From NCBI RefSeq assembly GCF_000478825.2, contig NZ_CP007542.1:2046001-2110000 (forward strand): a DNA stretch of 64,000 nt, written 5' to 3'. Under the pieces are notes generated by a model. That model was not told the DNA's origin and made no database searches. It saw only the letters and a list, made by a program, of their open reading frames with translations. Shown here piece by piece: positions 44,474 through 53,364 of this stretch. The position numbers were made by a program, and so were the translations under genes. The number at the start of each line of letters is the position of its first letter. Position 1 is the first letter of the stretch. This DNA comes from Synechocystis sp. PCC 6714 (GTDB lineage Bacteria; Cyanobacteriota; Cyanobacteriia; Cyanobacteriales; Microcystaceae).

Positions 44474-46756
44474 CTACTGGTCTGCCTGGGCAAGTTTTTG
44501 GCGGCCATAGTAACGGTTGTTGTAGTAGCGCCCATAGTAGTAACCATAACCGCCGGAGGTAGAAGTGATGGCATTGGCCACAATTCCGATGACGTTGAGA
44601 TCAGCCAAGGCTAATTCCCGGAAAGCTTCCTTGAGGCTATCCTTACGGGTTTTGTTGAGACGCACTACTACCACCAGCCCATCGGTTTGATCTGCAATGA
44701 GACGGGAATCGGTTAGACCCAAAATAGGAGGGGTATCAATCAAAATTAAATCGAAAGTCTCTTTCCATTGGTTCATTTTGACGACAAAATTTTGGGAAGC
44801 GGAGACTAACTGCTCCGGGGTCATGGTGTCGTCTTGGACTTTGAAGTAGAACAAGTTCTTGCCCAAAAGCTCCGGCAAATCATCGTTTTGACCATTGGAA
44901 TCCCCCGCCAAGCTGTCGAGCACCCCATTGCCATCCGGGGAAGCATTGTCGCCCCCAAAGCCAGTAATTTTAGCTAACTTTAACCAAGCTTGCTTTTGGG
45001 GGAAATAGCGATCGCCATCCACCAGCAGGACTTTTTGTCCCAACTTAGCGGCGGCCTGGGCTAAGAAGAAAGAAGTCGTCGATTTGCCGTCACCGGACTC
45101 AGCGGAGGTGACCACAAAGGAATGGCACTGGCGTTTGCGCTTGAGGAAAAACAGATTGGAGTAGAGCCTGGCATAGGACTCCTGCATGGCCTCATTGGGT
45201 AAAGGTGACCCATACTTAATGCTAGCTCGCAGTTCCTTTTCCAAGGGGATATAGCCCAGAATGGTGTGACTATAGCTAGACCTTAAGTCTTCAACGCTAT
45301 GATGTCTGGGGTCTAGTTTATCTAACAACAGTGCGGCGGCGCATCCAGCTAATAGTCCCAGCAGAGTGGAGAAGAGTATGTCCCTGGGGAGGGTATCAAT
45401 TGGTTGATTGGGCAGAGTAATATTAGAGATCAACCGCCAGGGAACGTAGTTCTTCGTGATCTCTATTTCTAAAGCCTGTCTAGTTGCAGTCAACTGGTCT
45501 AGTCCACTCTTCTGTCGATCAAATTCTTGCTTGATGGTCGCATACTGACCAGAAATGGTTGTTATCCTTTCCAATTGTTGCCTTAGCTCTGTTTCTGCTC
45601 GAATTAATTCTTGTAGCTCCAGATTCATTACTTCGAGCTCTACGCCAACATTCGCCAGTTCACCTAAAGCCGCCGCCTTGGGGCCGCCTACATCAGTTGA
45701 ATTAAGCACCTCATCAAGGCTTCTTCTGCCGATGGAACCAGGCGCCCCGCGATCAATCTCGGCTTGGATTAACTGTAGAATACTTGCTTTTTCCTCTTGC
45801 AACTGTTGAACTTGGATACTTTCAGGAGTGTAGATGGTCAGGGACTGTACCAGTTTCAAATTTATCTCATTTAAACTGTTGACTAAACCAGCGTAGACTG
45901 GTGATTGACCCAAGGAACTTAGGGCAAAAGCCTGGTCATTCCCAACACCGGTTTTCTGTTCTAGAGCTTCTTTTCTAGCGTTCAGTTGTTGTATTTTTAG
46001 CTGTAGATTCCTTCTTTGATCGACTATGGTATTTAGTCTGGAGCTAGCATTTTCCCCTGCACTCTCCGGATTGAAGATGTTATTTTCCCTTTGAAGCCTT
46101 AAAAGTTGAGACTGAAGAGACCTTACCCTCTCTTCAAATTCTGGTAAACGTTCATTGACAAACCGAAGCCGTTCATTGTCCTGGAAGTCTCTTTGCTCTG
46201 CTGCATAGTTGATGTAGGTGTTAGCCAGTTTCTTCAACACGGCCTGAACCCTTTCCCGGTTTTTGTCCCGGTAAGATACGACTATTATGTCAGCATCTGG
46301 CATTTTGGTAATGGACAAGTTGGACAATACTTGCTGGTAGCTTAGTCTTTCCGCATTTATGGATGATGGATCTTCATTTTCTATATCATCCCAGACTTGG
46401 GAAAGGAGAGTATTACTCTTGAGTAACTCGATCTGAGTGGCAAAATAATTTTGATTATTCTGGCGCCCACCGAGCAACCCACTGGGTTGGATTGCAGTGA
46501 GGGGATTTAATCCTTCCACTGGTGGAGGGGTGACCAGTAATCGAAAACTGGACTCGAATATTTCCGGTTTGTCGATTTCCCTTCTAAAATTAAACCCTCC
46601 AACAACCAGAGCGACTAGAATGATAACCCACCATCTTCTCCGTAATATTCCCGTCAAGCCAGCGAGGGAAAGAGATTCGGTTTCTTCAGCACCGTATGCT
46701 CCGACTAGTGGAGGGGGGGGACTGCCTTGGGGCAATTCTGGGTAACTGTAGGTCAT
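44474..46756 (-). CDS. Wzc-like polysaccharide co-polymerase / BY-kinase
   Basis: A 760-residue inner-membrane protein that controls chain length and export of extracellular polysaccharide and autophosphorylates on tyrosine. Two membrane segments (about residues 40-60 and 455-475) flank a large periplasmic Wzz region with coiled-coil stretches. The cytoplasmic domain has Walker A SAESGDGKST (P-loop about 555), Walker A' VLLVDGDRYF, Walker B FDLILIDTPP, and a C-terminal tyrosine cluster GYGYYYGRYYNNRYYGR. An outer-membrane Wza partner is not in the window. It is divergent from the glycan cluster on the right. Confidence 0.94.
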   Translation of the reverse strand: MTYSYPELPQGSPPPPLVGAYGAEETESLSLAGLTGILRRRWWVIILVALVVGGFNFRREIDKPEIFESSFRLLVTPPPVEGLNPLTAIQPSGLLGGRQNNQNYFATQIELLKSNTLLSQVWDDIENEDPSSINAERLSYQQVLSNLSITKMPDADIIVVSYRDKNRERVQAVLKKLANTYINYAAEQRDFQDNERLRFVNERLPEFEERVRSLQSQLLRLQRENNIFNPESAGENASSRLNTIVDQRRNLQLKIQQLNARKEALEQKTGVGNDQAFALSSLGQSPVYAGLVNSLNEINLKLVQSLTIYTPESIQVQQLQEEKASILQLIQAEIDRGAPGSIGRRSLDEVLNSTDVGGPKAAALGELANVGVELEVMNLELQELIRAETELRQQLERITTISGQYATIKQEFDRQKSGLDQLTATRQALEIEITKNYVPWRLISNITLPNQPIDTLPRDILFSTLLGLLAGCAAALLLDKLDPRHHSVEDLRSSYSHTILGYIPLEKELRASIKYGSPLPNEAMQESYARLYSNLFFLKRKRQCHSFVVTSAESGDGKSTTSFFLAQAAAKLGQKVLLVDGDRYFPQKQAWLKLAKITGFGGDNASPDGNGVLDSLAGDSNGQNDDLPELLGKNLFYFKVQDDTMTPEQLVSASQNFVVKMNQWKETFDLILIDTPPILGLTDSRLIADQTDGLVVVVRLNKTRKDSLKEAFRELALADLNVIGIVANAITSTSGGYGYYYGRYYNNRYYGRQKLAQADQ

Positions 46757-47379
46757 CTTTTTTAGGAATAGCTATAGACGGGGGTGACCAAGGAAATTGG
46801 CCATGGTTTAGTACCTAGTATTAGTGGGGGGAGGAGTTTCATTTATCTAGGTCAATGTTACCTTTATTTCCGACGACTGTGCAGGGTGGACTTAGCATGA
46901 ATTTGTATGGCTCTAGGGGAAGGACTTGCCTTACATCTCCCTAGTTCCTCCGGCGAAACAATAACTTACTTTGGGTGGCGATCGCCTTTAATTGGGAAAC
47001 CTGGGTATTTAATTCCTTCGCAGCAGAAGCGGTCAACTGGACAAAATCGAGCTAATCAATTAGATTGAACTCCAGTCATGGGCTGCTGAAGGTTTGTTCT
47101 GGTCAAGGAATTCCCCGGCAACAGGACTGGACAGTTTAGAGTAAATCAAAAACAACTGAATTTTACACTCATGCTTTAGCCGGAGCCTTGATGATCCCAC
47201 GGATCTCGGTTTCGTCTGCCGTATTCTTAGAACTGACTAAGAACGTACATAGGGTTCGTGCGGCCAAAACCAAGACGGTGCCACGGGTTTGCTAATTACC
47301 AGTGGGGTTCCGGTCGGTGGCAAAGGACTATGATAAAAATTAATTTTTACTTACTCTCTGTAGCCAACAGGAGGACATC
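46757..47379. other. Intergenic region of 623 bp
   Basis: Between the divergent Wzc and the broken Uma2 gene. It must contain the promoter of the Wzc gene at its left end. A HIP1 site lies at about 46978. Minus-strand frames up to about 40 codons occur at 47170-47300 but have no start or recognised motif. I see nothing else that I can name. Confidence 0.4.
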
Positions 47380-48149
47380 ATGCCAGCGATGACGGCCCAG
47401 GAATTAGAACTGCAAATGCCCGATGCCCGCCAACTGTTGAGTGAAGAACCAGAAATGTGAGTGAAGAACCAGAAATGGAAAGTTCTTTGCACTATACGCA
47501 ACTTCTCCTGTTGGTAACTAGTTTGGAATGGGCATGGCGAGACCGGGATGATTTTTTTATCGGTGCGAACCTAACCATCTACTTCAGTCGTCAGCAACTT
47601 AAGCATCGGGATTTTCGGAGTCCTGACTTTTTCCTGGTCAAAAATACGACAAGGGAACCACGGAACTCTTGGGTGGCATGGGAGGAAGATGGCCGCTACC
47701 CTGATTTAGTTATTGAATTTTTGTCGGACTCCACAGCCAAGGTAGACCGCACTACGAAGCGTGAACTTTATGCCACCAGGTTCCACATTCCGGAATATTT
47801 TTATTTTTCGCCAGAAAATCTAGAATTTGCTGGTTTTAAACTGGATTTTAACGAGTATGTTCTCCTAATTACCAATGAACAGGGCTGGCTATGGAGTGAG
47901 GCTTTGGGTTTCTTCCTGGGCATCCAGAATGGCCAACTACGTTACTTTTCTTTGGAGGGAACTCTAATTCCTACCCCCGATGAGGCGGTGAGGCTTGAAG
48001 TTTTAAAAGCTAGCCAAGCTATGACCACGGCGAAATATCAAGGGGAAAGGGCAGAACGGGAAGCGCAAAGGGCAGAATGGGAAAAATCTAAAGCCGATCG
48101 CCTGGCGGCTAAGTTAAGGGAGTTGGGATTAGATCCCGATGATATTTAG
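47380..48149 (+). pseudogene. Uma2 (DUF820) family gene broken by a 20-bp tandem duplication
   Basis: The original start is the ATG at 47380, with AGGAGG just upstream, reading MPAMTAQELELQMPDARQLL and onward. A 20-bp unit (TGAGTGAAGAACCAGAAATG) occurs twice in direct tandem at 47438-47457 and 47458-47477. Because 20 is not a multiple of three, the frame breaks and a TGA falls at 47458-47460. A GTG at 47457 can restart in the right frame, giving 230 residues with YPDLVIEFLSDST as the nuclease-like core and a Glu/Arg-rich coiled-coil tail. Removing one copy restores one long gene. Confidence 0.85.
47438..47477 (+). repeat. Exact 20-bp tandem duplication
   Basis: Two adjacent identical copies of TGAGTGAAGAACCAGAAATG, at 47438-47457 and 47458-47477, inside the 5' part of the Uma2 gene. 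The exact identity suggests a recent slippage event that can revert. Confidence 0.95.
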
Positions 48150-48180
48150 TTAGTAAACCCGGCAAAAACTTACTTTGACC

Positions 48181-49011
48181 ATGAGTACTTCCCCTCCAGA
48201 ACTGATTATTGAAGCAGGGCGCACGGAGCGTCAGTATTGGCAAGACCTATGGCGCTATCGGGAGTTATTTTACACCCTGGCCTGGCGGGACATTGCGGTG
48301 CGCTACAAACAAACGGCGATCGGTGTGGCCTGGGCCCTGATCCGACCATTTTTGACCATGGTGGTGTTCACGGTGGTGTTTGGTAAGTTGGCCAATTTAC
48401 CCTCGGAGGGGGTGCCCTACCCGATTCTGGTGTTTGCGGGCATGTTGCCCTGGCAGTTTTTTTCCACTTCCCTTAGTTCCGCCAGCGAGAGCCTAATTAC
48501 CAATGCTAATTTAATTTCTAAAGTATATTTTCCCCGGTTAGTGGTGCCCACCAGCGCAGTGGTGACCAGTTTTGTCGATTTTTTAATTTCCGGGATGATT
48601 ATGGTGGGGTTGATGGCTTGGTATAACTTTCTCCCCAGTTGGCATGTGGTCACGTTGCCTTTTTTTATTTTGATTGCCTTTATGGCTTCCATGGGAGCAG
48701 GGTTATGGCTTTGTTCCCTCAACGTCAAATACCGAGATTTTCGTTACATTGTGCCGTTTATTGTCCAGTTCGGGCTGTACATTTCCCCGGTGGGTTTTAG
48801 CAGTAATGTGGTGCCGGAAAGGTGGCGTTTGCTCTATTCTATTAACCCGATGGTGAGTGTGATTGATGGTTTTCGCTGGGCGATTTTGGGGGGAGAGTCA
48901 ACTCTGTTTTGGCCGGGATTTTTGTTGTCTTTACTGTTGGTAATAATTATTTTTGTGACGGGCATTCTCTATTTTCGTAAAGTGGAACGAACTTTTGCTG
49001 ATGTGATCTAG
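48181..49011 (+). CDS. ABC-2 type polysaccharide/polyol phosphate export permease (Wzm-like)
   Basis: A 276-residue permease with six hydrophobic helices. It matches the Wzm/TagG family: WRYRELFYTLAWRDIAVRYKQTAIGVAWALIRPFLTMVVFTVVFG, then VPYPILVFAGMLPWQFFSTSLSSASESLITNANLISKVYFPR, and the C-terminal ISPVGFSSNVVPERWRLLYSINPM. It exports undecaprenyl-linked glycans together with a Wzt ATPase. The Wzt gene next door is only a stump, so the permease has no partner in this locus. ATG at 48181 is chosen. Confidence 0.92.
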   Translation: MSTSPPELIIEAGRTERQYWQDLWRYRELFYTLAWRDIAVRYKQTAIGVAWALIRPFLTMVVFTVVFGKLANLPSEGVPYPILVFAGMLPWQFFSTSLSSASESLITNANLISKVYFPRLVVPTSAVVTSFVDFLISGMIMVGLMAWYNFLPSWHVVTLPFFILIAFMASMGAGLWLCSLNVKYRDFRYIVPFIVQFGLYISPVGFSSNVVPERWRLLYSINPMVSVIDGFRWAILGGESTLFWPGFLLSLLLVIIIFVTGILYFRKVERTFADVI

Positions 49012-49088
49012 GCCATGAAAACAGGCAGGTGGGTGGTTTTATACCTTTGATAAACAATCGCACATTGAGCTGAGAGATTAGCAACTTT

Positions 49089-49238
49089 ATGGCAGATACG
49101 GTTATTTGGGTTGAAAGTTTGGGCAAGAAGTACGTCATTGGCCATCAACAGCAGAAACGTGACACAGCTCTGCGGGATGTGTTGAAGAAAAAATTCTCAG
49201 CTTGGAAAACAAACAAAGGCGTAAAACTGTATGAGTAG
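49089..49238 (+). pseudogene. Truncated Wzt-type ABC ATPase (49-codon stump)
   Basis: The frame reads MADTVIWVESLGKKYVIGHQ and continues to KGVKLYE and a TAG. The start is the standard N-terminus of the ATPase partner of Wzm-like permeases. It stops before Walker A, signature and Walker B, so it cannot bind ATP. Its final 8 bases overlap the start of the next gene, which suggests the deletion ended there. Confidence 0.85.
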
Positions 49239-50199
49239 AGTTTTAGTGACGGGGGCGGCGGGGTTTATTGGTTTCCATTTATGCCAACGTTTATTGGCCG
49301 ATGGCAAAGTTGTTGTGGGTCTGGATAATCTCAATGATTATTACGATGTTGCCCTTAAGCAGGCCCGTTTGGCTCAATTGCAAGCACAGCCAAATTTTAG
49401 CTTCACGAAACTCGATCTAGGCGATCGCCAAGGTATGGCGGAGTTTTTTACCCAGGAAAAGCCAGAGTTGGTGGTGCATTTGGCAGCCCAGGCGGGGGTG
49501 AGGCATTCCCTAGAGAATCCTCATGCCTATGTGGACAGTAATCTGGTGGGGTTTGTTAATGTTTTGGAGGGCTGTCGCCACCATTCAGTCAACCATTTGG
49601 TCTATGCATCGTCTAGTTCGGTGTATGGGGCGAAGCAAAAAATTCCCTTTGCGGTGACGGACAATGTGGATCAGCCGGTGAGTTTGTACGCGGCAACGAA
49701 AAAAGCCAATGAGCTGATGGCCCACACCTATAGCCATCTTTATGGGTTACCGACGACTGGACTCAGGTTTTTTACGGTTTATGGCCCCTGGGGGCGACCG
49801 GATATGGCTTATTTTTCTTTTACTAAGGCAATTTTGGCAGGGAAACCGATTAAGGTGTTCAACCAAGGGCAGATGCGGCGGGACTTTACCTATATTGATG
49901 ATGTGGTTGAAGGATTAGTTCGAGTGTTGCCATCTATTCCCCCCGGGCCGGTGCCCTATCTGCTCTACAACATTGGTAATCACAGTCCGGTGGCTTTGCT
50001 GGATTTTATCCAGATACTAGAGGATTGTTTAGGTAAAAAGGGGGAGAAAGTTTTTTTACCAATGCAACCTGGGGATGTGGTAGAGACCTATGCCGATGTG
50101 TCTTCCCTAATGGCAGATGTGGGCTTTTCCCCTTCCACTCCCCTGACTCTGGGCTTAAATAAGTTCATCGGTTGGTATCGGCAGTTTTATGGATCATAG
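49231..50199 (+). CDS. UDP-glucuronate epimerase-like SDR enzyme
   Basis: A 322-residue extended SDR. It has the NAD loop VLVTGAAGFIGFHL (G8-G14), NLNDYYDVALKQARLAQL after the second strand (the 4-epimerase LspL/GlaE-type signature), a Ser/Tyr/Lys triad with YAATKKA (Tyr about 152), and LRFFTVYGPWGRPDMA. The most likely reaction is UDP-glucuronate to UDP-galacturonate. It supplies a sugar for the surface glycan made in this locus. Its ATG overlaps the Wzt stump. Confidence 0.88.
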   Translation: MSRVLVTGAAGFIGFHLCQRLLADGKVVVGLDNLNDYYDVALKQARLAQLQAQPNFSFTKLDLGDRQGMAEFFTQEKPELVVHLAAQAGVRHSLENPHAYVDSNLVGFVNVLEGCRHHSVNHLVYASSSSVYGAKQKIPFAVTDNVDQPVSLYAATKKANELMAHTYSHLYGLPTTGLRFFTVYGPWGRPDMAYFSFTKAILAGKPIKVFNQGQMRRDFTYIDDVVEGLVRVLPSIPPGPVPYLLYNIGNHSPVALLDFIQILEDCLGKKGEKVFLPMQPGDVVETYADVSSLMADVGFSPSTPLTLGLNKFIGWYRQFYGS

Positions 50200-50226
50200 G
50201 CCTGGCGATCGCCTTAATTGATTGGT

Positions 50227-50644
50227 ATGGTAAGTTACAAAAGAAGCGCACTGATCTGTGGCGTATCTGGTCAGGATAGAGCCTATTTAGCCCAGCTACT
50301 TTTGCAGAAAGGCTGACAGGCTCGGGGGACTTCCCGATATGCCAGGGTAGCCAGTAGCCAGCTTCGGCAACCTAGTTCATCAAAACTAAGCCCGGGACAA
50401 TGTGATTGCCACCGGCAAAAGTAATTCCCTGCGAGATTTTGTCCGCCTTACCTTTGAGGTGCTAGGTTTGGACTGGCAAAAGTATGTGCAAACGGAGTCG
50501 GGGCTATTGCGGCCCAACGACATCAGCAAGACCATTGGCGATCCAGATAGGGCTAAGGCGGAGTTAGGCTGCCAGGTCTGTTGGGATTTGCCGATGGTTA
50601 TTGAAGCTATGGTCAGGCAAAATCTGACCAAAACCAACCCATAG
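50227..50644 (+). pseudogene. gmd: Decayed GDP-mannose 4,6-dehydratase gene
   Basis: The first part (ATG at 50227) reads SALICGVSGQDRAYLAQLLL then a TGA, after which GTSRYARVASSQLR continues in the same frame, matching the N-terminus of GMD. The last part, from DNVIATGKSNSLRDFVRLTF through LGLDWQKYV and DPDRAKAELGC to the stop at 50644, is the C-terminus. The roughly 200 middle codons with the catalytic triad are missing. This is a relic of a deoxymannose or fucose branch. Confidence 0.88.
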
Positions 50645-50654
50645 TTCTAACGGT

Positions 50655-52547
50655 GTGAGCTTGTTAAAGAAAGCCCAGCTTAAGCATTTCCAAGGGAAAA
50701 CAATCTCCAAATTTGGGGCTCGTTACCTCAAAACCGAGGCTGATCGCCTGATTTTACAATCGGCCTGGGAGAACCGGGGACTAATCCTGGCTAATTTTGC
50801 CACGGGCATTGTGGGGGCATTGTTTGAAGGGGGCACCTTTGGCATCATTTTCCTGGCGGTGACCCTATTGAGTGAACCTCAGGAAATAGACTGGAATCGC
50901 TATGCGCTGTTGGCGGGGGTGCCGAGACTGACCAATTGGCTAAATGCCCTCGGCCAGGAAACCCTCTTCCTACTGCTCTTGGCATTGGCGGTAACCGCCC
51001 AGATTTTGCTTGGCTTATGCAACTATTGGAACGCCGTCACCGCTGGGGATTTGGGGGTCAGACTCCAGGTTAAATTCACGGAGTATCTCCACCGTCTCAT
51101 TCTCAGTTTCAGCTTTGCCTGTGCCAGCCGCTATAAAGTGGGGGACTTGACTTCCTATGCGGCCAGTGCCGGCCCCACAGTAAAAACTCAGATTACCCTT
51201 GCCAATACCCTCATTAGCAACTGTCTTCTGCTTTTGGTTTATCTGGCCATTTTGGTGGCCGTTTCCCCTTGGTTACTGCTGGCGGCCCTGATAACTGCAT
51301 TGGTTTTCTATGGCATCCAAAAACAGCTACTGCCCCGCATTCGCTACTACTCCAGCGTCAACGAGATGGGGCTGGTGGAAATCAGCAAACAGGTAACGGA
51401 AAATTTGCAGGGGTTACGGCTACTGCACACCACAGGACGCCACTGGCGGGCGGTAGACCAGGTGAAAAACCTGGTGGAAGAGGTGAAGCCCGGCTTGCAA
51501 AAACAAATCCGTTTACTTAATATCACTAATCCCATCACCCAAACGTTACCGGTGGTTTTGCTGGCGGTTATCGCGGCGATCGCCTTTTTGCTCTTTTCCC
51601 AACGCAGTACGGGAGTGTTGCCCAGTTTGGTCACCTTTGTGCTGGCGCTGCAGAGGTTTAACATCCGTTTGCAGGGGGTCATTGGGGCCCTAACCGGTTT
51701 TGCCAGTAATCATGGCAGTTTAGGTCGTTTTCAAGCAATTCTCGATCGCCGGGATAAGGAATTTGCCCGTTTGGGGGAAGTACCATTTACAGGACTGGAA
51801 ACAGACATTCGTTTTGCTGAGGTTAGTTTGTGTTACCAGGTGGAGCAGGGGGAAGTTCTGCGGAATATTGACCTGGTGCTACCCCGGGAGAAAGTAACTG
51901 CTCTGGTGGGGCAGTCGGGAGCTGGCAAGTCCAGCTTGGCGGATTTATTGGTGGGGCTTTACGAACCGACCCAGGGCCAAATTTTGGTTAATGGGCGGGA
52001 TCTGCGGCAATATGATCTCACTAGCTGGCGGCAACGGCTGGGGGTGGTTAGCCAAGATACGTTTCTGTTCAACGCCACCATTCTGGACAATATTCGTTTT
52101 ACCTGTCCCACGGCTACGGATTGGGAAGTGATCACTGCGGCCAAGGCGGCCCAGGCCGATGGTTTCATTCAGGATCTACCTTTGGGTTATCGCACAGTGG
52201 TGGGGGAACGGGGTTACCGGCTCAGTGGTGGGCAACGGCAACGGTTAGCGTTGGCCCGGGCAATTCTGTCGGATCCTGACCTGTTAATTCTCGATGAGGC
52301 CACCAGCGCGCTGGATACGGTGTCGGAACGCTTAGTACAGCAAGCCCTAGACAAGTTTGGTAAGAATAGAACCGTGTTGGTCATTGCCCACCGTTTGTCT
52401 ACCATCGTTAATGCAAACCAAATTGTGGTGATGGAACAAGGTCGCATTGTGGAGCGGGGTAATCACCAGCAGTTGTTAGATCTAGGTGGTTCGTATGCCC
52501 ATTATTGGTCGTTGCAGTCTGACCAGAGGCTCGAAGTTAATCGGTAA
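50655..52547 (+). CDS. ABC exporter (MsbA/lipid-linked oligosaccharide flippase type)
   Basis: A 630-residue half-transporter with a six-helix membrane domain (about residues 35-350) and a C-terminal ATPase. The ATPase shows Walker A GQSGAGKSS (about 418), the Q-loop VVSQDTFLFN, signature RLSGGQRQRLALARA, Walker B LILDEATSALD and H-loop VIAHRLSTI. It dimerises and exports lipids or lipid-linked glycans (PglK/MsbA-like). It starts with GTG after the dead gmd. As the only intact ATPase exporter in the locus it might replace the broken Wzm/Wzt pair. Confidence 0.92.
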   Translation: MSLLKKAQLKHFQGKTISKFGARYLKTEADRLILQSAWENRGLILANFATGIVGALFEGGTFGIIFLAVTLLSEPQEIDWNRYALLAGVPRLTNWLNALGQETLFLLLLALAVTAQILLGLCNYWNAVTAGDLGVRLQVKFTEYLHRLILSFSFACASRYKVGDLTSYAASAGPTVKTQITLANTLISNCLLLLVYLAILVAVSPWLLLAALITALVFYGIQKQLLPRIRYYSSVNEMGLVEISKQVTENLQGLRLLHTTGRHWRAVDQVKNLVEEVKPGLQKQIRLLNITNPITQTLPVVLLAVIAAIAFLLFSQRSTGVLPSLVTFVLALQRFNIRLQGVIGALTGFASNHGSLGRFQAILDRRDKEFARLGEVPFTGLETDIRFAEVSLCYQVEQGEVLRNIDLVLPREKVTALVGQSGAGKSSLADLLVGLYEPTQGQILVNGRDLRQYDLTSWRQRLGVVSQDTFLFNATILDNIRFTCPTATDWEVITAAKAAQADGFIQDLPLGYRTVVGERGYRLSGGQRQRLALARAILSDPDLLILDEATSALDTVSERLVQQALDKFGKNRTVLVIAHRLSTIVNANQIVVMEQGRIVERGNHQQLLDLGGSYAHYWSLQSDQRLEVNR

Positions 52548-52643
52548 ATCGAACTGCGGTTAATTGATTGTGCCCCGTACAATGGTAAGCCAGTGGTTCT
52601 ATGTATCTAGACTCCAGACTGTAGATGAATAGGAGAAATTGAT

Positions 52644-53318
52644 ATGACTGAAGCGGAAATTAGGGCCTTAATCCAAAGAGAACTACCTAGGGCGATCGCC
52701 GAAGAACCGGCCATCCGAGATTTTGTTCCGCGGACGGTGTCGGAATACTATGCCCCCCGGACAGAGTTCGACCTGAAATTTGACCGGGTTCTGGATGAGT
52801 TACAACGGGACCGGGAAGAGCAAGCCCGTAAATGGGAGAACAATACCCAACGTCTAGACAGACTAGAGGCCCAGAACAGTGCCACTCTGGCGGAAATTCA
52901 GAAGGCGAATCGTCGCTATGAAAGCACTATCGGGGCCTTGGGTTCCCGTTGGGGTCTCTACTCTGAAGCTATTTTTCGCAATGGGCTGAAGGCAATTTTG
53001 GAAGAATCATTTGGGGTGGAGGTACTTAATCTGAATGAGTACGACCAGGAGGGGATAGTTTTTGGTCGCCCAGACCAAGTGGAAATTGATGTAACTATCA
53101 AAAATGGGGTGACTATTCTCTGTGAAATTAAATCTTCCATGAGTAAGTCGGATATGTATATTTTTGATCGTAAGGCTACTTTTTATGCCCAAAGGCACCA
53201 ACGGCCGGTGACTAGAAAAATTGTCATGTTCCCCATGGTGGATGACCGAGCGAAGCCAGTGGCGGAGGTGTTAGGCATTGAACTGTACAGTTACAACGAT
53301 CAAGTTCAAGAAATTTAA
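52644..53318 (+). CDS. DUF3782 protein: coiled coil plus PD-(D/E)XK nuclease-like domain
   Basis: A 224-residue protein. Residues about 45-110 form a coiled coil (FDRVLDELQRDREEQARKWE; NTQRLDRLEAQNSATLAEIQ). The C-terminal half has a restriction-endonuclease-like core: RPDQVEIDVTIKNG (acidic D), TILCEIKSSMSKSD (ExK), and DRKATFYAQRH. AGGAG lies before the ATG. No methyltransferase specific for DNA is adjacent, so it is not a complete restriction system. The role is unknown. Confidence 0.8.
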   Translation: MTEAEIRALIQRELPRAIAEEPAIRDFVPRTVSEYYAPRTEFDLKFDRVLDELQRDREEQARKWENNTQRLDRLEAQNSATLAEIQKANRRYESTIGALGSRWGLYSEAIFRNGLKAILEESFGVEVLNLNEYDQEGIVFGRPDQVEIDVTIKNGVTILCEIKSSMSKSDMYIFDRKATFYAQRHQRPVTRKIVMFPMVDDRAKPVAEVLGIELYSYNDQVQEI

Positions 53319-53364
53319 GACCAAATGTTGTCAAAGTCAGCTTAGTTCTGAAATGTGAATTCCT

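Noticed and set aside
46900-47300. Short minus-strand frames left of the Uma2 gene considered as genes
   Set aside because: About 40 codons, no start with a ribosome site, no motif.
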